A stretch of DNA of 64,000 nucleotides from NCBI GenBank assembly GCA_024235995.1, contig JACKLI010000001.1, positions 930,001 through 994,000 of the forward strand, in the 5' to 3' direction. The DNA comes from Burkholderiaceae bacterium. GTDB taxonomy: Bacteria; Pseudomonadota; Gammaproteobacteria; Burkholderiales; Burkholderiaceae_C. The notes beneath the pieces were generated by a model. That model saw only the letters and a list, made by a program, of their open reading frames with translations. It made no database searches and was not told the origin of the DNA. Positions 55,768 through 64,000 of this stretch are shown in pieces (within the stretch, counting starts at the first letter, position 1; each line of letters begins with the position of its first letter). The translations under genes were made by a program, and so were the position numbers.

Positions 55768-56307
55768 CTACAACAACACCGGTTCGTCGGGCAGCTCGTT
55801 GGAGGCCTGCGTCGAGCGGCCACCGGCGGCGGGAAACAGGGCGGCCAGCCGCGCCGACACGTCGTCCACCGCCTGCGACAGGCCCTGCTCGACATCGCCG
55901 GCATGCAGGCTGCTGCCCAGGCGGTCGGCCAGCGCCTGCCAGGCTGCGGGCTCGACCGCACGCGCCACGCCCCGGTCGGCCACCACCTCGATGGCGTGCT
56001 CGGCCAGCAGCAGGTAGATCAGCACGCCATTGTTGTGCTCGGTGTCCCACACGCCCAGCTTGGCGAACATCATCAGCGCGCGTTCGCGCACGATGCGCCG
56101 CATGGGCAGGTGCCGGCGCAGGTGCCGCCACAGGTAGCTGGAGGGCAGGCCCGCCTCGACGCAGATGCGCAGCTGCCCGGTGTGCCGCGCCTCGCTCTCG
56201 GCCACGCGCCGGCGCAGGCGCTCGAGCGCGTCCGGCGGCACCAGCCGGCGCGTGTCCGATTCGTCCATCCAGTGATGGCGCCACAGGCGGCGCAGGGTGG
56301 CCAGCAT
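55768..56307 (-). CDS. TPM-domain protein
   Basis: A 179-aa protein with a TPM-type domain (about 20-150; RRRVAESEARHTGQLRICVE, VWDTEHNNGVLIYLLLAEH, IEVVADRGVARAV). Members of the family can be membrane-associated phosphatase-like or assembly proteins; function here is unknown. Start ATG 56307 is chosen; GTG 56313, which overlaps the stop of the preceding TPM gene (GTGA), is an alternative. Third gene of the LemA-TPM-TPM set. Confidence 0.8.
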   Translation of the reverse strand: MLATLRRLWRHHWMDESDTRRLVPPDALERLRRRVAESEARHTGQLRICVEAGLPSSYLWRHLRRHLPMRRIVRERALMMFAKLGVWDTEHNNGVLIYLLLAEHAIEVVADRGVARAVEPAAWQALADRLGSSLHAGDVEQGLSQAVDDVSARLAALFPAAGGRSTQASNELPDEPVLL

Positions 56308-56309
56308 GA

Positions 56310-57212
56310 TCACCAACTCCCGCTGGCACCACCGCCGCCGAAGTCGCCGCCGCCGCCCGAGCTGAAACCCCCGCCGCCGCCGCCGAAGCCGCCGCCACCC
56401 GAGCTGAAGCCGCCGCCCCAGCCGCCGCCGTGCGAGCGTCCGCCGGGCAGGGCGCTGGCCAGGTTGCCGACCAGGGCGAACAGGAAGGCGCCGGCACCCG
56501 CCAGCACGGCCAGCACGGCGCCCAGGCCGATCCAGAACACCAGACCGCCCACGCTCACCCCCATCGCCAGCGCGCCCAGCTTGCGCCCCAGGATGCCGCG
56601 CAGCAGCGCCGCCACGATCGGCGCGGCGAACAGGGCGAACACGATCAACTCGAAATGGCCGTTGCCCAGCCTGGCGTCCAGCGACTCGGACGGGGCCCGC
56701 ACCGGCGGCAGGACCTCGCCCCGGATGCGCGCGGCGAGCTGGTCGACCGCGGCGTCCAGCCCGCCGGTGAAATCGCCGCGCCGAAACGCCGGCGTCATCA
56801 CCTCGTCGATGATGTGGCTGGCCGCGATGTCGGGCACCGCGCCCTCCAGCGTCTTGGCCACCTCGATGCGCATGCGCCGGTCGTTCTTGGCCACCAGCAC
56901 GATCAGGCCGTCGCCGACGTCCCTGCGGCCGATCTTCCAGGCATTGCCCACGCGGTTGGCGTACGAGGCAATGTCCTCGGGCGCGGTGCTGGGCACCATC
57001 AGCACCACCACCTGCGAGCCCTTGTCCGCTTCCAGCGCGGCCAGCTTGGCTTCCAGCGCCGCGGCCTGCGCGGCATCCAGCGTGCCGGTGGTGTCGATCA
57101 CGTGGCCGGTCAGCGGCGGCACCGGCTGCACGCCCTGCGCCTGCGCCGAGAGCAGGCCGATAACTATCAAAACAATAGCTATCAGCGCTTTACGGATGCG
57201 GGCAACAGGCAT
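56310..57212 (-). CDS. YgcG-like TPM-domain membrane protein with Gly-rich tail
   Basis: A 300-aa envelope protein. The signal peptide (MPVARIRKALIAIVLIVIG, cleavage near SAQAQ) is encoded by copy J of the dispersed repeat. The TPM domain is about 30-165 (VIDTTGTLDAAQAAALEAKL, WKIGRRDVGDGLIVLVAKND, MRIEVAKTLEGAVPD). Two membrane helices follow (LIVFALFAAPIVAALL; VGGLVFWIGLGAVLAVL). The C-terminus is low complexity with repeated GGGGFSSGGGG-type units. It is cotranscribed with lemA and the second TPM gene. Confidence 0.87.
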   Translation of the reverse strand: MPVARIRKALIAIVLIVIGLLSAQAQGVQPVPPLTGHVIDTTGTLDAAQAAALEAKLAALEADKGSQVVVLMVPSTAPEDIASYANRVGNAWKIGRRDVGDGLIVLVAKNDRRMRIEVAKTLEGAVPDIAASHIIDEVMTPAFRRGDFTGGLDAAVDQLAARIRGEVLPPVRAPSESLDARLGNGHFELIVFALFAAPIVAALLRGILGRKLGALAMGVSVGGLVFWIGLGAVLAVLAGAGAFLFALVGNLASALPGGRSHGGGWGGGFSSGGGGFGGGGGGFSSGGGGDFGGGGASGSW

Positions 57213-57231
57213 GCTTTACTTAAAAATCGTC
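57162..57231 (+). repeat. Dispersed ~60-bp repeat, copy J, over the start of the YgcG-like gene
   Basis: Plus strand: ACTATCAAAACAATAGCTAT, then CAGCGCTTTACGGATGCGGGC, then GCTTTACTTAAAAATC. It covers the ribosome site, ATG and first 17 codons of the YgcG-like gene on the other strand and supplies its signal peptide. Confidence 0.65.
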
Positions 57232-57234
57232 GGC

Positions 57235-57849
57235 TCAGCGGGCGGGCGCCGGGCCGGGCCCGAAATTGACCTTGGGCGCGGTCGAGATGGCCGCCTCGTT
57301 GGCGACGGTGAAGTTCTCCTTGGGTTGGTAGTGGAACACCATGGCCGTCAGGTTGCTGGGAAAGCTGCGCACCAGCACGTTGTATTCCTTGACCGCCTCG
57401 ATGTAGCGCCCGCGCGCCACGGCGATGCGGTTCTCGGTGCCTTCCAGCGCCACCCGCAGGTCGGAGAACGCCTTGTTGGCCTTCAGGTCGGGGTAGCGCT
57501 CCACCGTCACCATCAGGCGGCTGAGCGCGCCCGTGAGCTCGCCCTGCGCAGCCTGGAACTGCTTGAACTGCTCGGGGTTGTTCAGCGTCTCGGGCGACAC
57601 CTGGATGCTGGTGGCCTTGGCGCGCGCCTCGATCACCTTGGTCAGCGTGTCCTGCTCGAAGCTGGTCTCGCCCTTGACGGTGTTGACCAGGTTGTCGATC
57701 AGGTCGGCGCGGCGCTGGTACTGGTTGACCACTTCGCTCCAGGCGGACTTGGTCTGTTCGTCCAGCCGCTGGAAGTCGTTGTAGCCGCAGCCGCTGAGCG
57801 TCAGTGCCAGCGCCAGGAGGGTGGTGAGGCGAACAAGCCAATGTTTCAT
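57235..57849 (-). CDS. lemA: LemA-family lipoprotein
   Basis: A 204-aa LemA protein. The N-terminus is a lipoprotein signal (lipobox LSGC, Cys about residue 21: LTLSGCGYN). The LemA helical core is SAWSEVVNQYQRRADLIDNL, FEQDTLTKVIEARAKATSIQ, YPDLKANKAFSDLRVALEGT and IEAVKEYNVLVRSFP. ATG 57849 is chosen as the family-consistent start. LemA is frequently encoded next to TPM proteins, as here; function is unclear, probably envelope-related. Confidence 0.9.
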   Translation of the reverse strand: MKHWLVRLTTLLALALTLSGCGYNDFQRLDEQTKSAWSEVVNQYQRRADLIDNLVNTVKGETSFEQDTLTKVIEARAKATSIQVSPETLNNPEQFKQFQAAQGELTGALSRLMVTVERYPDLKANKAFSDLRVALEGTENRIAVARGRYIEAVKEYNVLVRSFPSNLTAMVFHYQPKENFTVANEAAISTAPKVNFGPGPAPAR

Positions 57850-57934
57850 GAGCCAGGCTCCGGTGGTGGACATACAGGGGCGCAAGATAGCACGCGGCGC
57901 GCCCATGGCGCCATTTCGCCGGCACAATGCACCC

Positions 57935-58381
57935 ATGCCCAAGTCCCGCCATCGCGCCGCCGTGCTGGGCGGCAGTGCCGACGACGTCGAAGCGGCTTTC
58001 TACGAAGCGCTGCAGCATGGCGACATCGACGCCCTGATGGCCTGCTGGGCGGACGAGGACGACATCGTCTGCGTGCACCCGGGCGGCCCGCGCCTGGTGG
58101 GGGCGGTGGCCATCCGCGGCGCCTTCGAGGCCATGTTCGGGCGGGGCACGATCCGCGCCACGCCCGAGCGCGTGCGCCGCATCGACGCCCTGGGCGCTGC
58201 CGTGCACAACGTGCTCGAGCGCGTCGACCTGCTGACCACCGAAGGCCCGCAGCACGCCTGGGTGGTGGCCACCAACGTCTACCTCAAGACCACGCAGGGC
58301 TGGCGCCTGGCGGCGCACCACGCCAGCCCCGGGCGCAGCGAGGTGGCGGAGGTGACCATCCCCGGGCAGCTGCTCCACTGA
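57935..58381 (+). CDS. NTF2/SnoaL-like protein
   Basis: A 148-aa cone-fold protein with the SnoaL-like layout: DVEAAFYEALQHGDIDALMA, WADEDDIVCVHPGG, IRGAFEAMFGRGTIR, TTQGWRLAAHHASPGR. It probably binds a small ligand or acts on one; no catalytic residues can be assigned. It is divergent from lemA and is followed after 3 bp by another small gene, in the same operon. Confidence 0.82.
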   Translation: MPKSRHRAAVLGGSADDVEAAFYEALQHGDIDALMACWADEDDIVCVHPGGPRLVGAVAIRGAFEAMFGRGTIRATPERVRRIDALGAAVHNVLERVDLLTTEGPQHAWVVATNVYLKTTQGWRLAAHHASPGRSEVAEVTIPGQLLH

Positions 58382-58384
58382 AGC

Positions 58385-58921
58385 ATGGACGACATCGTCA
58401 GGCAAGCCATGGCCAAGTGGCCCCGGGTGCCCCACTGCCGGGGCTGGCTGGGGCTGGACGCGCGCGGGCGCTGGTGGCTGCGCGACGCCGCCGCGCAGGC
58501 GCTGGGCGCGTTTGCCGGCGGCGTGCCCGGCGCGCGCGGCAGCCTGCTGCAGCACGAGGGGCTGATCGCCTTCATCGGCCGCAATTACGAGGCTGACGCC
58601 CAGGGCCAGTGGTTCTTCCAGAACGGCCCGCAGCGCGTGTACGTGGAGCTGGAAGCGGCGCCCTGGGTGTGGCGCCTGCACGAGGACGGCCGCGTCGAGT
58701 CCCACACAGGCCGCCCGGCGCAGGCACGCGGCCTGTGGCTGGACGAGGCCGGGCGCGTGTACCTGCTGGCCGACCTGGGCCTGGGCCTGGTGCACAGCCA
58801 GGACGTGGCCCTGGTGGCGCAGGCCGTGGAGCAGGGGCGCTGGACGCCCGAGCCGATCGAGGCGGCCGCGGTGCCGGCGCGCTTCGGCTTCGTGCCCAGC
58901 CCGCAGCAGCACGGCGCCTGA
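58385..58921 (+). CDS. Unrecognised 178-residue protein
   Basis: ATG 58385 lies 4 bp after the NTF2-like stop, so the two are likely cotranslated. The protein is Trp-rich in the first part (MAKWPRVPHCRGWLGLD, GRWWLRDAAAQ), with FIGRNYEADAQGQWFFQNGP, then a region of strands (VYVELEAAPWVWRLHED). No signal peptide or membrane segment. I do not recognise a function; similar proteins appear as hypothetical in this group. Confidence 0.7.
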   Translation: MDDIVRQAMAKWPRVPHCRGWLGLDARGRWWLRDAAAQALGAFAGGVPGARGSLLQHEGLIAFIGRNYEADAQGQWFFQNGPQRVYVELEAAPWVWRLHEDGRVESHTGRPAQARGLWLDEAGRVYLLADLGLGLVHSQDVALVAQAVEQGRWTPEPIEAAAVPARFGFVPSPQQHGA

Positions 58922-58925
58922 AACC

Positions 58926-58947
58926 AAAAAGCCGCCCGAAGGCGGCT
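58926..58947 (-). terminator. Intrinsic terminator of the diheme cytochrome gene
   Basis: On the minus strand: stem GCCGCC / GGCGGC with a TTCG tetraloop, followed by TTTTTGG. It stops transcription from the cytochrome gene; on the plus strand there is no T run. Confidence 0.8.
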
Positions 58948-58968
58948 CCTGGCCGGGGTCTGGCGGGT

Positions 58969-59844
58969 TTACTTGGCCGCGTCGGTCAGGTACTGGACGG
59001 CGGCCTTGAAGTCGGCGTCCGAGGCCGTGGAGCCGCCCTTGGGCGGCATGGCGCCCTTGCCCGCGGTGGCGATCTTCAGCACTTCGTCGAAGCCGGCGGC
59101 CAGGCGGGGAGCCCAGGCGGCCCTGTCGCCGAACTTGGGCGCGCCAGCCACGCCGGTGCCGTGGCAGGCCACGCAGACGGTGTCGTAGAGCTTCTTGCCG
59201 GCGGCCAGGTCGGCGCCGCCTGCGGGCGCGGCCGTGGCGGCCGGCGCGGGGGCTGCCGCCGGTGCGGGGGCCGCGGCAGCTGCTGGCGCCGGAGCGGCGG
59301 GTGCCGCTGCGGCGGCGGCCGGGGCTTCGGAGGCGGCTGCAGCGGCGGCCGGAGCGGCCGGCTCGGCAAACTTGGCGCCGCCGGCGTTGGCCATGTACAC
59401 CACGGCGCGGCCGATCTCGACATCGGAGAAGTTGCCGCCGCCTTGCGGGGGCATGGCGTTCTTGCCCTTGAGGGCCGAGTGCAGCAGCGTGTCGAAGCCC
59501 TGCTTGATGCGCGGCGCCCAGTCGCCGGCGTTGCCGAACTTGGGTGCGCCCGACACGCCGGTGGCGTGGCAGGCCGAGCACTGGGCCTTGTACACGTCCT
59601 CGCCGCTGGCCAGCGGGCGGTTGGCGTCGCGGATTTCCACGGTGCCGACCTTCTGGATGCGCGCCGCGATCTTTTGCGCCGCGTCGGTCTCGCCGGGCGA
59701 CTGGTCCTTGCCCGAGCTGAAGTAGGTGACCAGGCCGATGATGGTGAAGATGGGGACCACGAAAGCGGCGGCGCTGACCCAGAACACCTGGGATGGGGTC
59801 TTCATGAGGCCGGTGTGTTCTTCCTCGTGCATGCTCTCGCTCAT
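58969..59844 (-). CDS. Membrane-anchored diheme cytochrome c
   Basis: A 291-aa electron carrier. One N-terminal membrane anchor (about 18-42, VFWVSAAAFVVPIFTIIGLV). Two cytochrome c domains with CSACH (89-93) and CVACH (224-228), each followed by the same motif GAPKFG...WAPR and a Met ligand in MPPQGG/MPPKGG. They are joined by a long Ala/Pro linker. The two domains look like an internal duplication. Resembles c5/c4-type carriers of the respiratory chain; partner unknown. No oxidase gene adjoins it. Confidence 0.9.
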   Translation of the reverse strand: MSESMHEEEHTGLMKTPSQVFWVSAAAFVVPIFTIIGLVTYFSSGKDQSPGETDAAQKIAARIQKVGTVEIRDANRPLASGEDVYKAQCSACHATGVSGAPKFGNAGDWAPRIKQGFDTLLHSALKGKNAMPPQGGGNFSDVEIGRAVVYMANAGGAKFAEPAAPAAAAAASEAPAAAAAAPAAPAPAAAAAPAPAAAPAPAATAAPAGGADLAAGKKLYDTVCVACHGTGVAGAPKFGDRAAWAPRLAAGFDEVLKIATAGKGAMPPKGGSTASDADFKAAVQYLTDAAK

Positions 59845-59946
59845 GGCGTCCTCGGGGGCTTGTTCGTGAATGTTCTGCGGGCGGCGCGGGCAGCTGCGGC
59901 GGCCCGCGCGCGGCGGTTTTCGATTATAGGGCGCACCTGACGGCGC

Positions 59947-61446
59947 TCAATTTGCAGCCGGCGCCGGCTCGCTCCAGCCGCCGCCCAGGGCCTTGTACAG
60001 CTGCACCTCGTTGCTGCGCTCGGCCAGCTGCCCCTGCGCCAGCGCCTGCTCGATGGCGAACAGCGAGCGCTGGGCGTCCAGCAGGTCCAGGTGGCTGGCC
60101 ACGCCGTTGCGGTAGCGCAGCTCGGTCAGGCGGTAGCGCTCACGCTCGGCCGTGGCCTGAGCCTGCAGGGCGGTCAGTTGCGCGGTCAGCGTGGCGCGCC
60201 CGGCCAGTGCGTCGGCGACCTCGCGGAAGGCGCCCTGGATGGCTTTCTCGTACTGCGCCACGGCGATGGCGCGCCCGGCCTGGGCGGCCTCCAGGTTGGC
60301 CTGGTTGCGGCCGCCGTCGAAGATCGGCAAGGTGAGGGCCGGCGCGAACGACCAGGCGCCGAAGCCGTGCGAGCCCAGCAGGCCGTCCAGGTCGGTGCTG
60401 ACGCGGCCCAGGCTGGCGGTGAGCGTGATGCGCGGAAAGAAGTTGGCGCGCGCCGCGCCGATGTTGGCGTTGGCGCCGATCAGCTGCTGCTCGGCGGCGC
60501 GGATGTCGGGGCGGCGCAGCAGCAGGTCCGAGGGCAGGCCGGCCGGCACCGGGGCGAAGGCGGGCAGGGCCGCCACCGGCGCGGGCACTGTTGCCGTTTG
60601 CGTCAGCTCGGGCTGCGGCGCCGGTGCCACGGCGGCGGGCACGGCGGGCAGCAGGCGCTCGGGCAGCGGCTGGCCGACCAGCAGGGTCAGCAGGTTGATG
60701 TCCTGCGCCCGCAGGCGCTGCTGCTGCGCGCGCGCGGCCTGGGCGCTGGCGATCAGCGACTGAGCCAGCTGCAGGTCCAGCGCCGAGGAGGCGCCGTGGT
60801 CGAAGCGCAGCTGGATCAGATCCAGCGACTGCTGGCGCGTGGCCAGGGTGCGCTCGGCCAGGCCCAGCAGCTCGGTGTCGGTCTTGAGCTGCAGGCCGGT
60901 GGCGATGACGTTGGCGATCAGGCTCATCTGCGTGGTCTTGAGCACTTCCTCGGTGGCCAGGAAGTTGCTCAGGGCCACGTCCTTGAGCGCGGCCACGCGG
61001 CCGAAGAAGTCCAGCTCCCAGCTGGAGACGCCCACGCCGACGGTGTAGAGCGAGGACACCTTGGGCTGCCCGTTGGCATTGGCGTTCGGCACCGTGCGCT
61101 GCCCGTTCAGGGCGCCGGCCACGGTGGGCACCTGGTCGGCGCGCCGGATCTGGTATTGCGCGCGGGCCTGCTCGATGTTTTGCACCGCCACGCGCAGGTC
61201 GCGGTTGTTCTGCAGCGCCAGCGCCACCAGCTCGCGCAGCGATTCGTCCTGCACGAAGTCCTGCCACGGCAGGTCGGCGGCGGCGCGCGTGGCGCCGGCC
61301 GGGTCGGCGCCGGTGGCCGCGGGCCACTGGCTGGCGACGGGGGCCGCCGGTTGCTGGTAGGGCGGGACGAAGGAGCAGCCGGCCAGCAGCGCGGCCAGGG
61401 CCAGGGCCGTCAGCCGGCCCGCGGGGGGGATCGAAACGGGTTTCAT
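59947..61446 (-). CDS. RND efflux outer-membrane lipoprotein (OprM/NodT family)
   Basis: Trimeric outer-membrane channel of a tripartite pump, 499 aa. The N-terminus is a lipoprotein signal (lipobox LLAGC, Cys about residue 23). Paired coiled coil/strand segments are present: LVALALQNNRDLRVAVQNIE and GLPSDLLLRRPDIRAAEQQL, where the DLLLRRPDI motif is characteristic of NodT. A Gln/Ala-rich tail ends the protein. It starts inside the 3' end of the pump gene (ATGA overlap), so it is cotranscribed. Confidence 0.93.
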   Translation of the reverse strand: MKPVSIPPAGRLTALALAALLAGCSFVPPYQQPAAPVASQWPAATGADPAGATRAAADLPWQDFVQDESLRELVALALQNNRDLRVAVQNIEQARAQYQIRRADQVPTVAGALNGQRTVPNANANGQPKVSSLYTVGVGVSSWELDFFGRVAALKDVALSNFLATEEVLKTTQMSLIANVIATGLQLKTDTELLGLAERTLATRQQSLDLIQLRFDHGASSALDLQLAQSLIASAQAARAQQQRLRAQDINLLTLLVGQPLPERLLPAVPAAVAPAPQPELTQTATVPAPVAALPAFAPVPAGLPSDLLLRRPDIRAAEQQLIGANANIGAARANFFPRITLTASLGRVSTDLDGLLGSHGFGAWSFAPALTLPIFDGGRNQANLEAAQAGRAIAVAQYEKAIQGAFREVADALAGRATLTAQLTALQAQATAERERYRLTELRYRNGVASHLDLLDAQRSLFAIEQALAQGQLAERSNEVQLYKALGGGWSEPAPAAN

Positions 61447-64000
61447 GAGGGGTCCTTCGGATCCGGTGCGGGGGCCGACGACGACGGGTCTTCTAGCGCG
61501 CGGCGCTGCTCGGGCGTCATCCCGGCCTCGGCTTCGTCCACGGCATGCCGCGCCGCCTCGCTGCTGATGCCGGCCTGTGCCGCGTGCTCGGCGTAGCGCT
61601 GCTGCTGGCGCGCCGAGCCCTTGAAGAAGTGGCGCACCACGACGTAGAAGGTGGGCACGAAGAGCACCGCCAGTAGCGTGCCGACGACGATGCCGCCGAT
61701 CACGCCGGTGCCGATGGCGTGCTGGCTGGCCGCGCCGGCGCCGCTGGCGATGGCCAGGGGCAGCACGCCCAGCGTGAAGGCCAGCGAGGTCATGATGATC
61801 GGGCGGAACCGCAGGTGCGCCGCCGCCAGCGCCGCCTGCAGGGCGCTGCGGCCCTGCGCCTGCAGGTCCTTGGCGTACTCGATGATCAGGATGGCGTTCT
61901 TGGCCGACAGGCCGATGATGGTGATCAGGCCGACCTGGAAGTACACGTCGTTGGCCAGGCCGCGCCCCGTGATGGCCAGCAGCACGCCCAGCACGCCCAG
62001 CGGCACCACCAGGATCACGGCCAGCGGGATCGACCAACTCTCGTACAGCGCGGCCAGCGCCAGCACCACCGCCAGGACGGCGAAGCCGTACAGGATCATG
62101 GCCTGGTTGCCGGCCAGCTTTTCCTCGCGCGACTGGCCGGTCCACTCGTAGCCGAAGCCCTCGGGCAGCTTGGCCGCCAGCTGCTCCATCTCGGCCATCG
62201 CGTCGCCCGTGCTGTAGCCGGGCGCGGCGGCGCCGGCGATGCGCATGGCCGGATAGCCGTTGTAGCGGATGGTCTGCATCGGCCCGGTGATCCAGCGCGT
62301 GCTGGCGAAGGTGGCCAGCGGCACCGGCTGGCCCTGGTTGTTGAGCGCGGTCAGCTTGAGGATGTCCTCGGCCTGCATGCGCGCGGGCGCGTCGGCCTGC
62401 ACCACCACGCGCTGCAGGCGGCCCTGGTTGGGAAAGTCGTTGACGTAGGCCGAGCCCAGCGCGGCCGAGATGGTGCTGTTGATGGCGGCAAAGCCGACGC
62501 CCTGGGCAGCGGCCTTGTCGCGGTCGATGTCCACCTGCAGCTGGGGCGCGTCCTCCAGCCCGTCGGGGCGCACGCCCGCCAGCACCTTGCTTTGCATGGC
62601 CATGCCCAGCATCTGGTTGCGCGCGGCCACCAGGGCGGCGTGCCCCTTGCCGCCGCGGTCCTGCAGCCGGAAGGTAAAGCCCGAGCTGACGCCCAGTTCC
62701 GGAATCGGCGGCGGGTTGACCGGGAAGATGAAGGCGTCCTTGATGCCCGACAAGGCCCCCATGGCGCGCCCGGCCAGCGCCATGGCGGTGTGCTGCTCGC
62801 CCTTGCGCTCGTCCCAGGGCTTGAGCGTGATGAAGGCCAGGCCGGCGTTCTGCCCCTGGCCCGAGAACGAGAAGCCCATGACCGACACCATGCCGGCCAC
62901 CTCGGGCTGCTTGAGCAGGTAGTTTTCCGTCTGCTCGACCACGGCCTGCGTGCGCTCCAGCGTGGCGCCCGGCGGCAGCTGGATGTTGACCAGCAGCGAG
63001 CCCTGGTCTTCTTCCGGCAGGAACGAGGTGGGCAGGCGCTGGTACATCCAGGCCGCCGCCAGGCCCAGCGCGACGTAGATCAGCATCAGCCGGCCGGCGC
63101 GCCCCAGCAGGCGTGCCAGGAAGCTCTCGTAGCGCTTGGCGGTGCGCGCAAAGCGCCGGTTGAACCAGCCGAAGAAGCCGCCCTTCTCGTGATGGTGGCC
63201 GGCCTCGACCGGCTTGAGCAGCGTGGCGCACAGCGCCGGCGTGAGCGACAGCGCCAGGAAGGCCGAGAAGAAGATCGACACGCCCATCACCGCGGCGAAC
63301 TGGCGGTAGATGTTGCCCGTGGCGCCCTTGAAGAAGGCCAGCGGCACGAACACCGAGATCAGCACCACGGTCACGCCGATGATGGCGCCCGAGATCTGGC
63401 TCATGCCCTTGCGCGCGGCCTGCAGGGGCGGCAGGCCCTCCTCGCTCATGATGCGCTCGACGTTCTCGACCACCACGATGGCGTCGTCCACCACGATGCC
63501 GATCACCAGCACCATGCCGAACATGGTCAGCACGTTGACCGACATGCCGAAGGCCAGCAGCGCGCCGAAGGTGCCCAGCAGCGCGATCGGCACCACGATG
63601 GTGGGGATGACCGTGTAGCGCCAGTTCTGCAGGAACAGGAACATCACCAGGAACACCAGCGCCACCGCCTCGAACAGCGTCTCGACCACCGAGCGGATCG
63701 AGATGCGCACGAAGTCCGACGAGTCGTAGGGAATGGTCCAACTCATGCCCTTGGGAAAGTACTTCTGCAGCTCGTCCATGCGCGTGCGCACCGCCTGGGC
63801 GGCGGCCAGCGCGTTGCCGCTGGTCGACAGCTGCACGCCCAGGCCCGCGCCGGGCTTGCCGTTCAGGCGCGCGGCGGTCGAATAGCTTTGCGCGCCCAGC
63901 TCGATGCGCGCCACGTCCTTCAGGCGCACCGTGCTGCCGTCGGGGTTGGCGCGCAGTACGATGTCGCCGAACTGCTCGACGGTGGCGAGCTGGCCCGGCA
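61443..64000 (-). CDS. RND efflux pump, AcrB/MexB family (HAE1), C-terminal part
   Basis: Inner-membrane proton/drug antiporter. The open frame runs off the right edge, so the N-terminal part (about the first 190 to 250 residues) is missing. Visible: QFGDIVLRANPDGSTVRLKD, the TM2 to TM4 region with VVDDAIVVVENVE (the paired Asp of proton relay), the periplasmic porter loop (QGVGFAAINSTISAALGSAY), and the second half with PLGVLGVLLAITGRGLANDV and IIGLSAKNAILIIEYAKD. The membrane-fusion gene is presumably beyond 64000. Overlaps the OMF gene by 4 bp. Confidence 0.93.
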   Translation of the reverse strand, partial: PGQLATVEQFGDIVLRANPDGSTVRLKDVARIELGAQSYSTAARLNGKPGAGLGVQLSTSGNALAAAQAVRTRMDELQKYFPKGMSWTIPYDSSDFVRISIRSVVETLFEAVALVFLVMFLFLQNWRYTVIPTIVVPIALLGTFGALLAFGMSVNVLTMFGMVLVIGIVVDDAIVVVENVERIMSEEGLPPLQAARKGMSQISGAIIGVTVVLISVFVPLAFFKGATGNIYRQFAAVMGVSIFFSAFLALSLTPALCATLLKPVEAGHHHEKGGFFGWFNRRFARTAKRYESFLARLLGRAGRLMLIYVALGLAAAWMYQRLPTSFLPEEDQGSLLVNIQLPPGATLERTQAVVEQTENYLLKQPEVAGMVSVMGFSFSGQGQNAGLAFITLKPWDERKGEQHTAMALAGRAMGALSGIKDAFIFPVNPPPIPELGVSSGFTFRLQDRGGKGHAALVAARNQMLGMAMQSKVLAGVRPDGLEDAPQLQVDIDRDKAAAQGVGFAAINSTISAALGSAYVNDFPNQGRLQRVVVQADAPARMQAEDILKLTALNNQGQPVPLATFASTRWITGPMQTIRYNGYPAMRIAGAAAPGYSTGDAMAEMEQLAAKLPEGFGYEWTGQSREEKLAGNQAMILYGFAVLAVVLALAALYESWSIPLAVILVVPLGVLGVLLAITGRGLANDVYFQVGLITIIGLSAKNAILIIEYAKDLQAQGRSALQAALAAAHLRFRPIIMTSLAFTLGVLPLAIASGAGAASQHAIGTGVIGGIVVGTLLAVLFVPTFYVVVRHFFKGSARQQQRYAEHAAQAGISSEAARHAVDEAEAGMTPEQRRALEDPSSSAPAPDPKDPS

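Noticed and set aside
56330..56420. Repetitive Gly codons of the YgcG-like tail as a tandem repeat or CRISPR-like array
   Set aside because: They encode a low-complexity Gly/Ser tail, with no spacers of constant length and no cas genes.
59947..63741. Single 1264-codon frame joining the outer-membrane and RND genes
   Set aside because: The upstream part is out of frame with the real RND protein; the two genes overlap by 4 bp and are separate.

Overview
The window is a stretch of high-GC bacterial chromosome, almost fully coding, with no phage, transposase, CRISPR array or tRNA/rRNA gene that I can see. Several things point to a betaproteobacterium of the Burkholderiales, most likely family Comamonadaceae: the order rpsL-rpsG-fusA-tuf-rpsJ followed by an S10 cluster that stops at rpsQ, a mannose-type EIIA/HPr/EI set with no sugar permease, the dat-ybeD-lipB block, the atpIBEFHAGDC operon, and a dispersed ~60-bp intergenic repeat of a type I associate with that family. 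The genus cannot be fixed from this sequence alone.

Layout. 1-5.9 kb: the end of an AstE/AspA-family amidohydrolase, an M48 lipoprotein protease, a sulfur operon (periplasmic tandem rhodanese, YeeE/YedE thiosulfate-type transporter and a 55-residue membrane microprotein), two glutathione transferases and a degenerate NifU-like protein. 5.9-13 kb: ovoA (ovothiol synthesis), an L,D-transpeptidase, an ADP-ribosylglycohydrolase-family protein, and an amino-acid ABC transporter lacking its ATPase. 13-25 kb: uvrA, an MFS exporter, ssb (apparently frameshifted), an unrecognised 546-aa protein, a DUF6445-like oxygenase, a SLAC1/TDT-like channel, an orphan ECF sigma factor, mnmA and a LivK-like binding protein.

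25-35.3 kb is the str-S10 ribosomal block. A strong promoter precedes rpsL and another precedes rplC. The rpsL leader carries a 43-codon upstream ORF with a good Shine-Dalgarno, overlapped by two terminator-like hairpins. Large hairpins also occupy the rpsL-rpsG and fusA-tuf spacers. A perfect terminator after rpsJ shares bases with the -35 box of the S10 promoter. 35.3-47.5 kb: peroxiredoxin, GNAT, cytochrome b561 divergent from cytochrome c', a TlpA-like lipoprotein, alpha/beta hydrolase, CaiB-type CoA transferase, the regulatory PTS, an EamA exporter, a solitary amino-acid binding protein, lipB, ybeD and dat. 47.6-55.1 kb: the complete F1Fo ATP synthase operon. 55.1-64 kb: a cyclic-nucleotide-binding protein, a TPM/TPM/LemA trio, two small proteins, a membrane-anchored diheme cytochrome c, and the 3' part of an RND efflux operon (outer-membrane lipoprotein plus pump, the pump running off the right edge).

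The most unusual non-coding signal is a family of about ten ~60-bp repeats. Most lie between genes. One lies in frame inside uvrA, one makes up the signal-peptide coding region of the YgcG/TPM protein, and one-like sequence lies inside lipB. Two copies share a hairpin with a compensatory base-pair change. The second notable signal is the rpsL leader. All statements rest on reading the sequence; no similarity search or folding program was run. No gap between genes exceeds about 260 bases.
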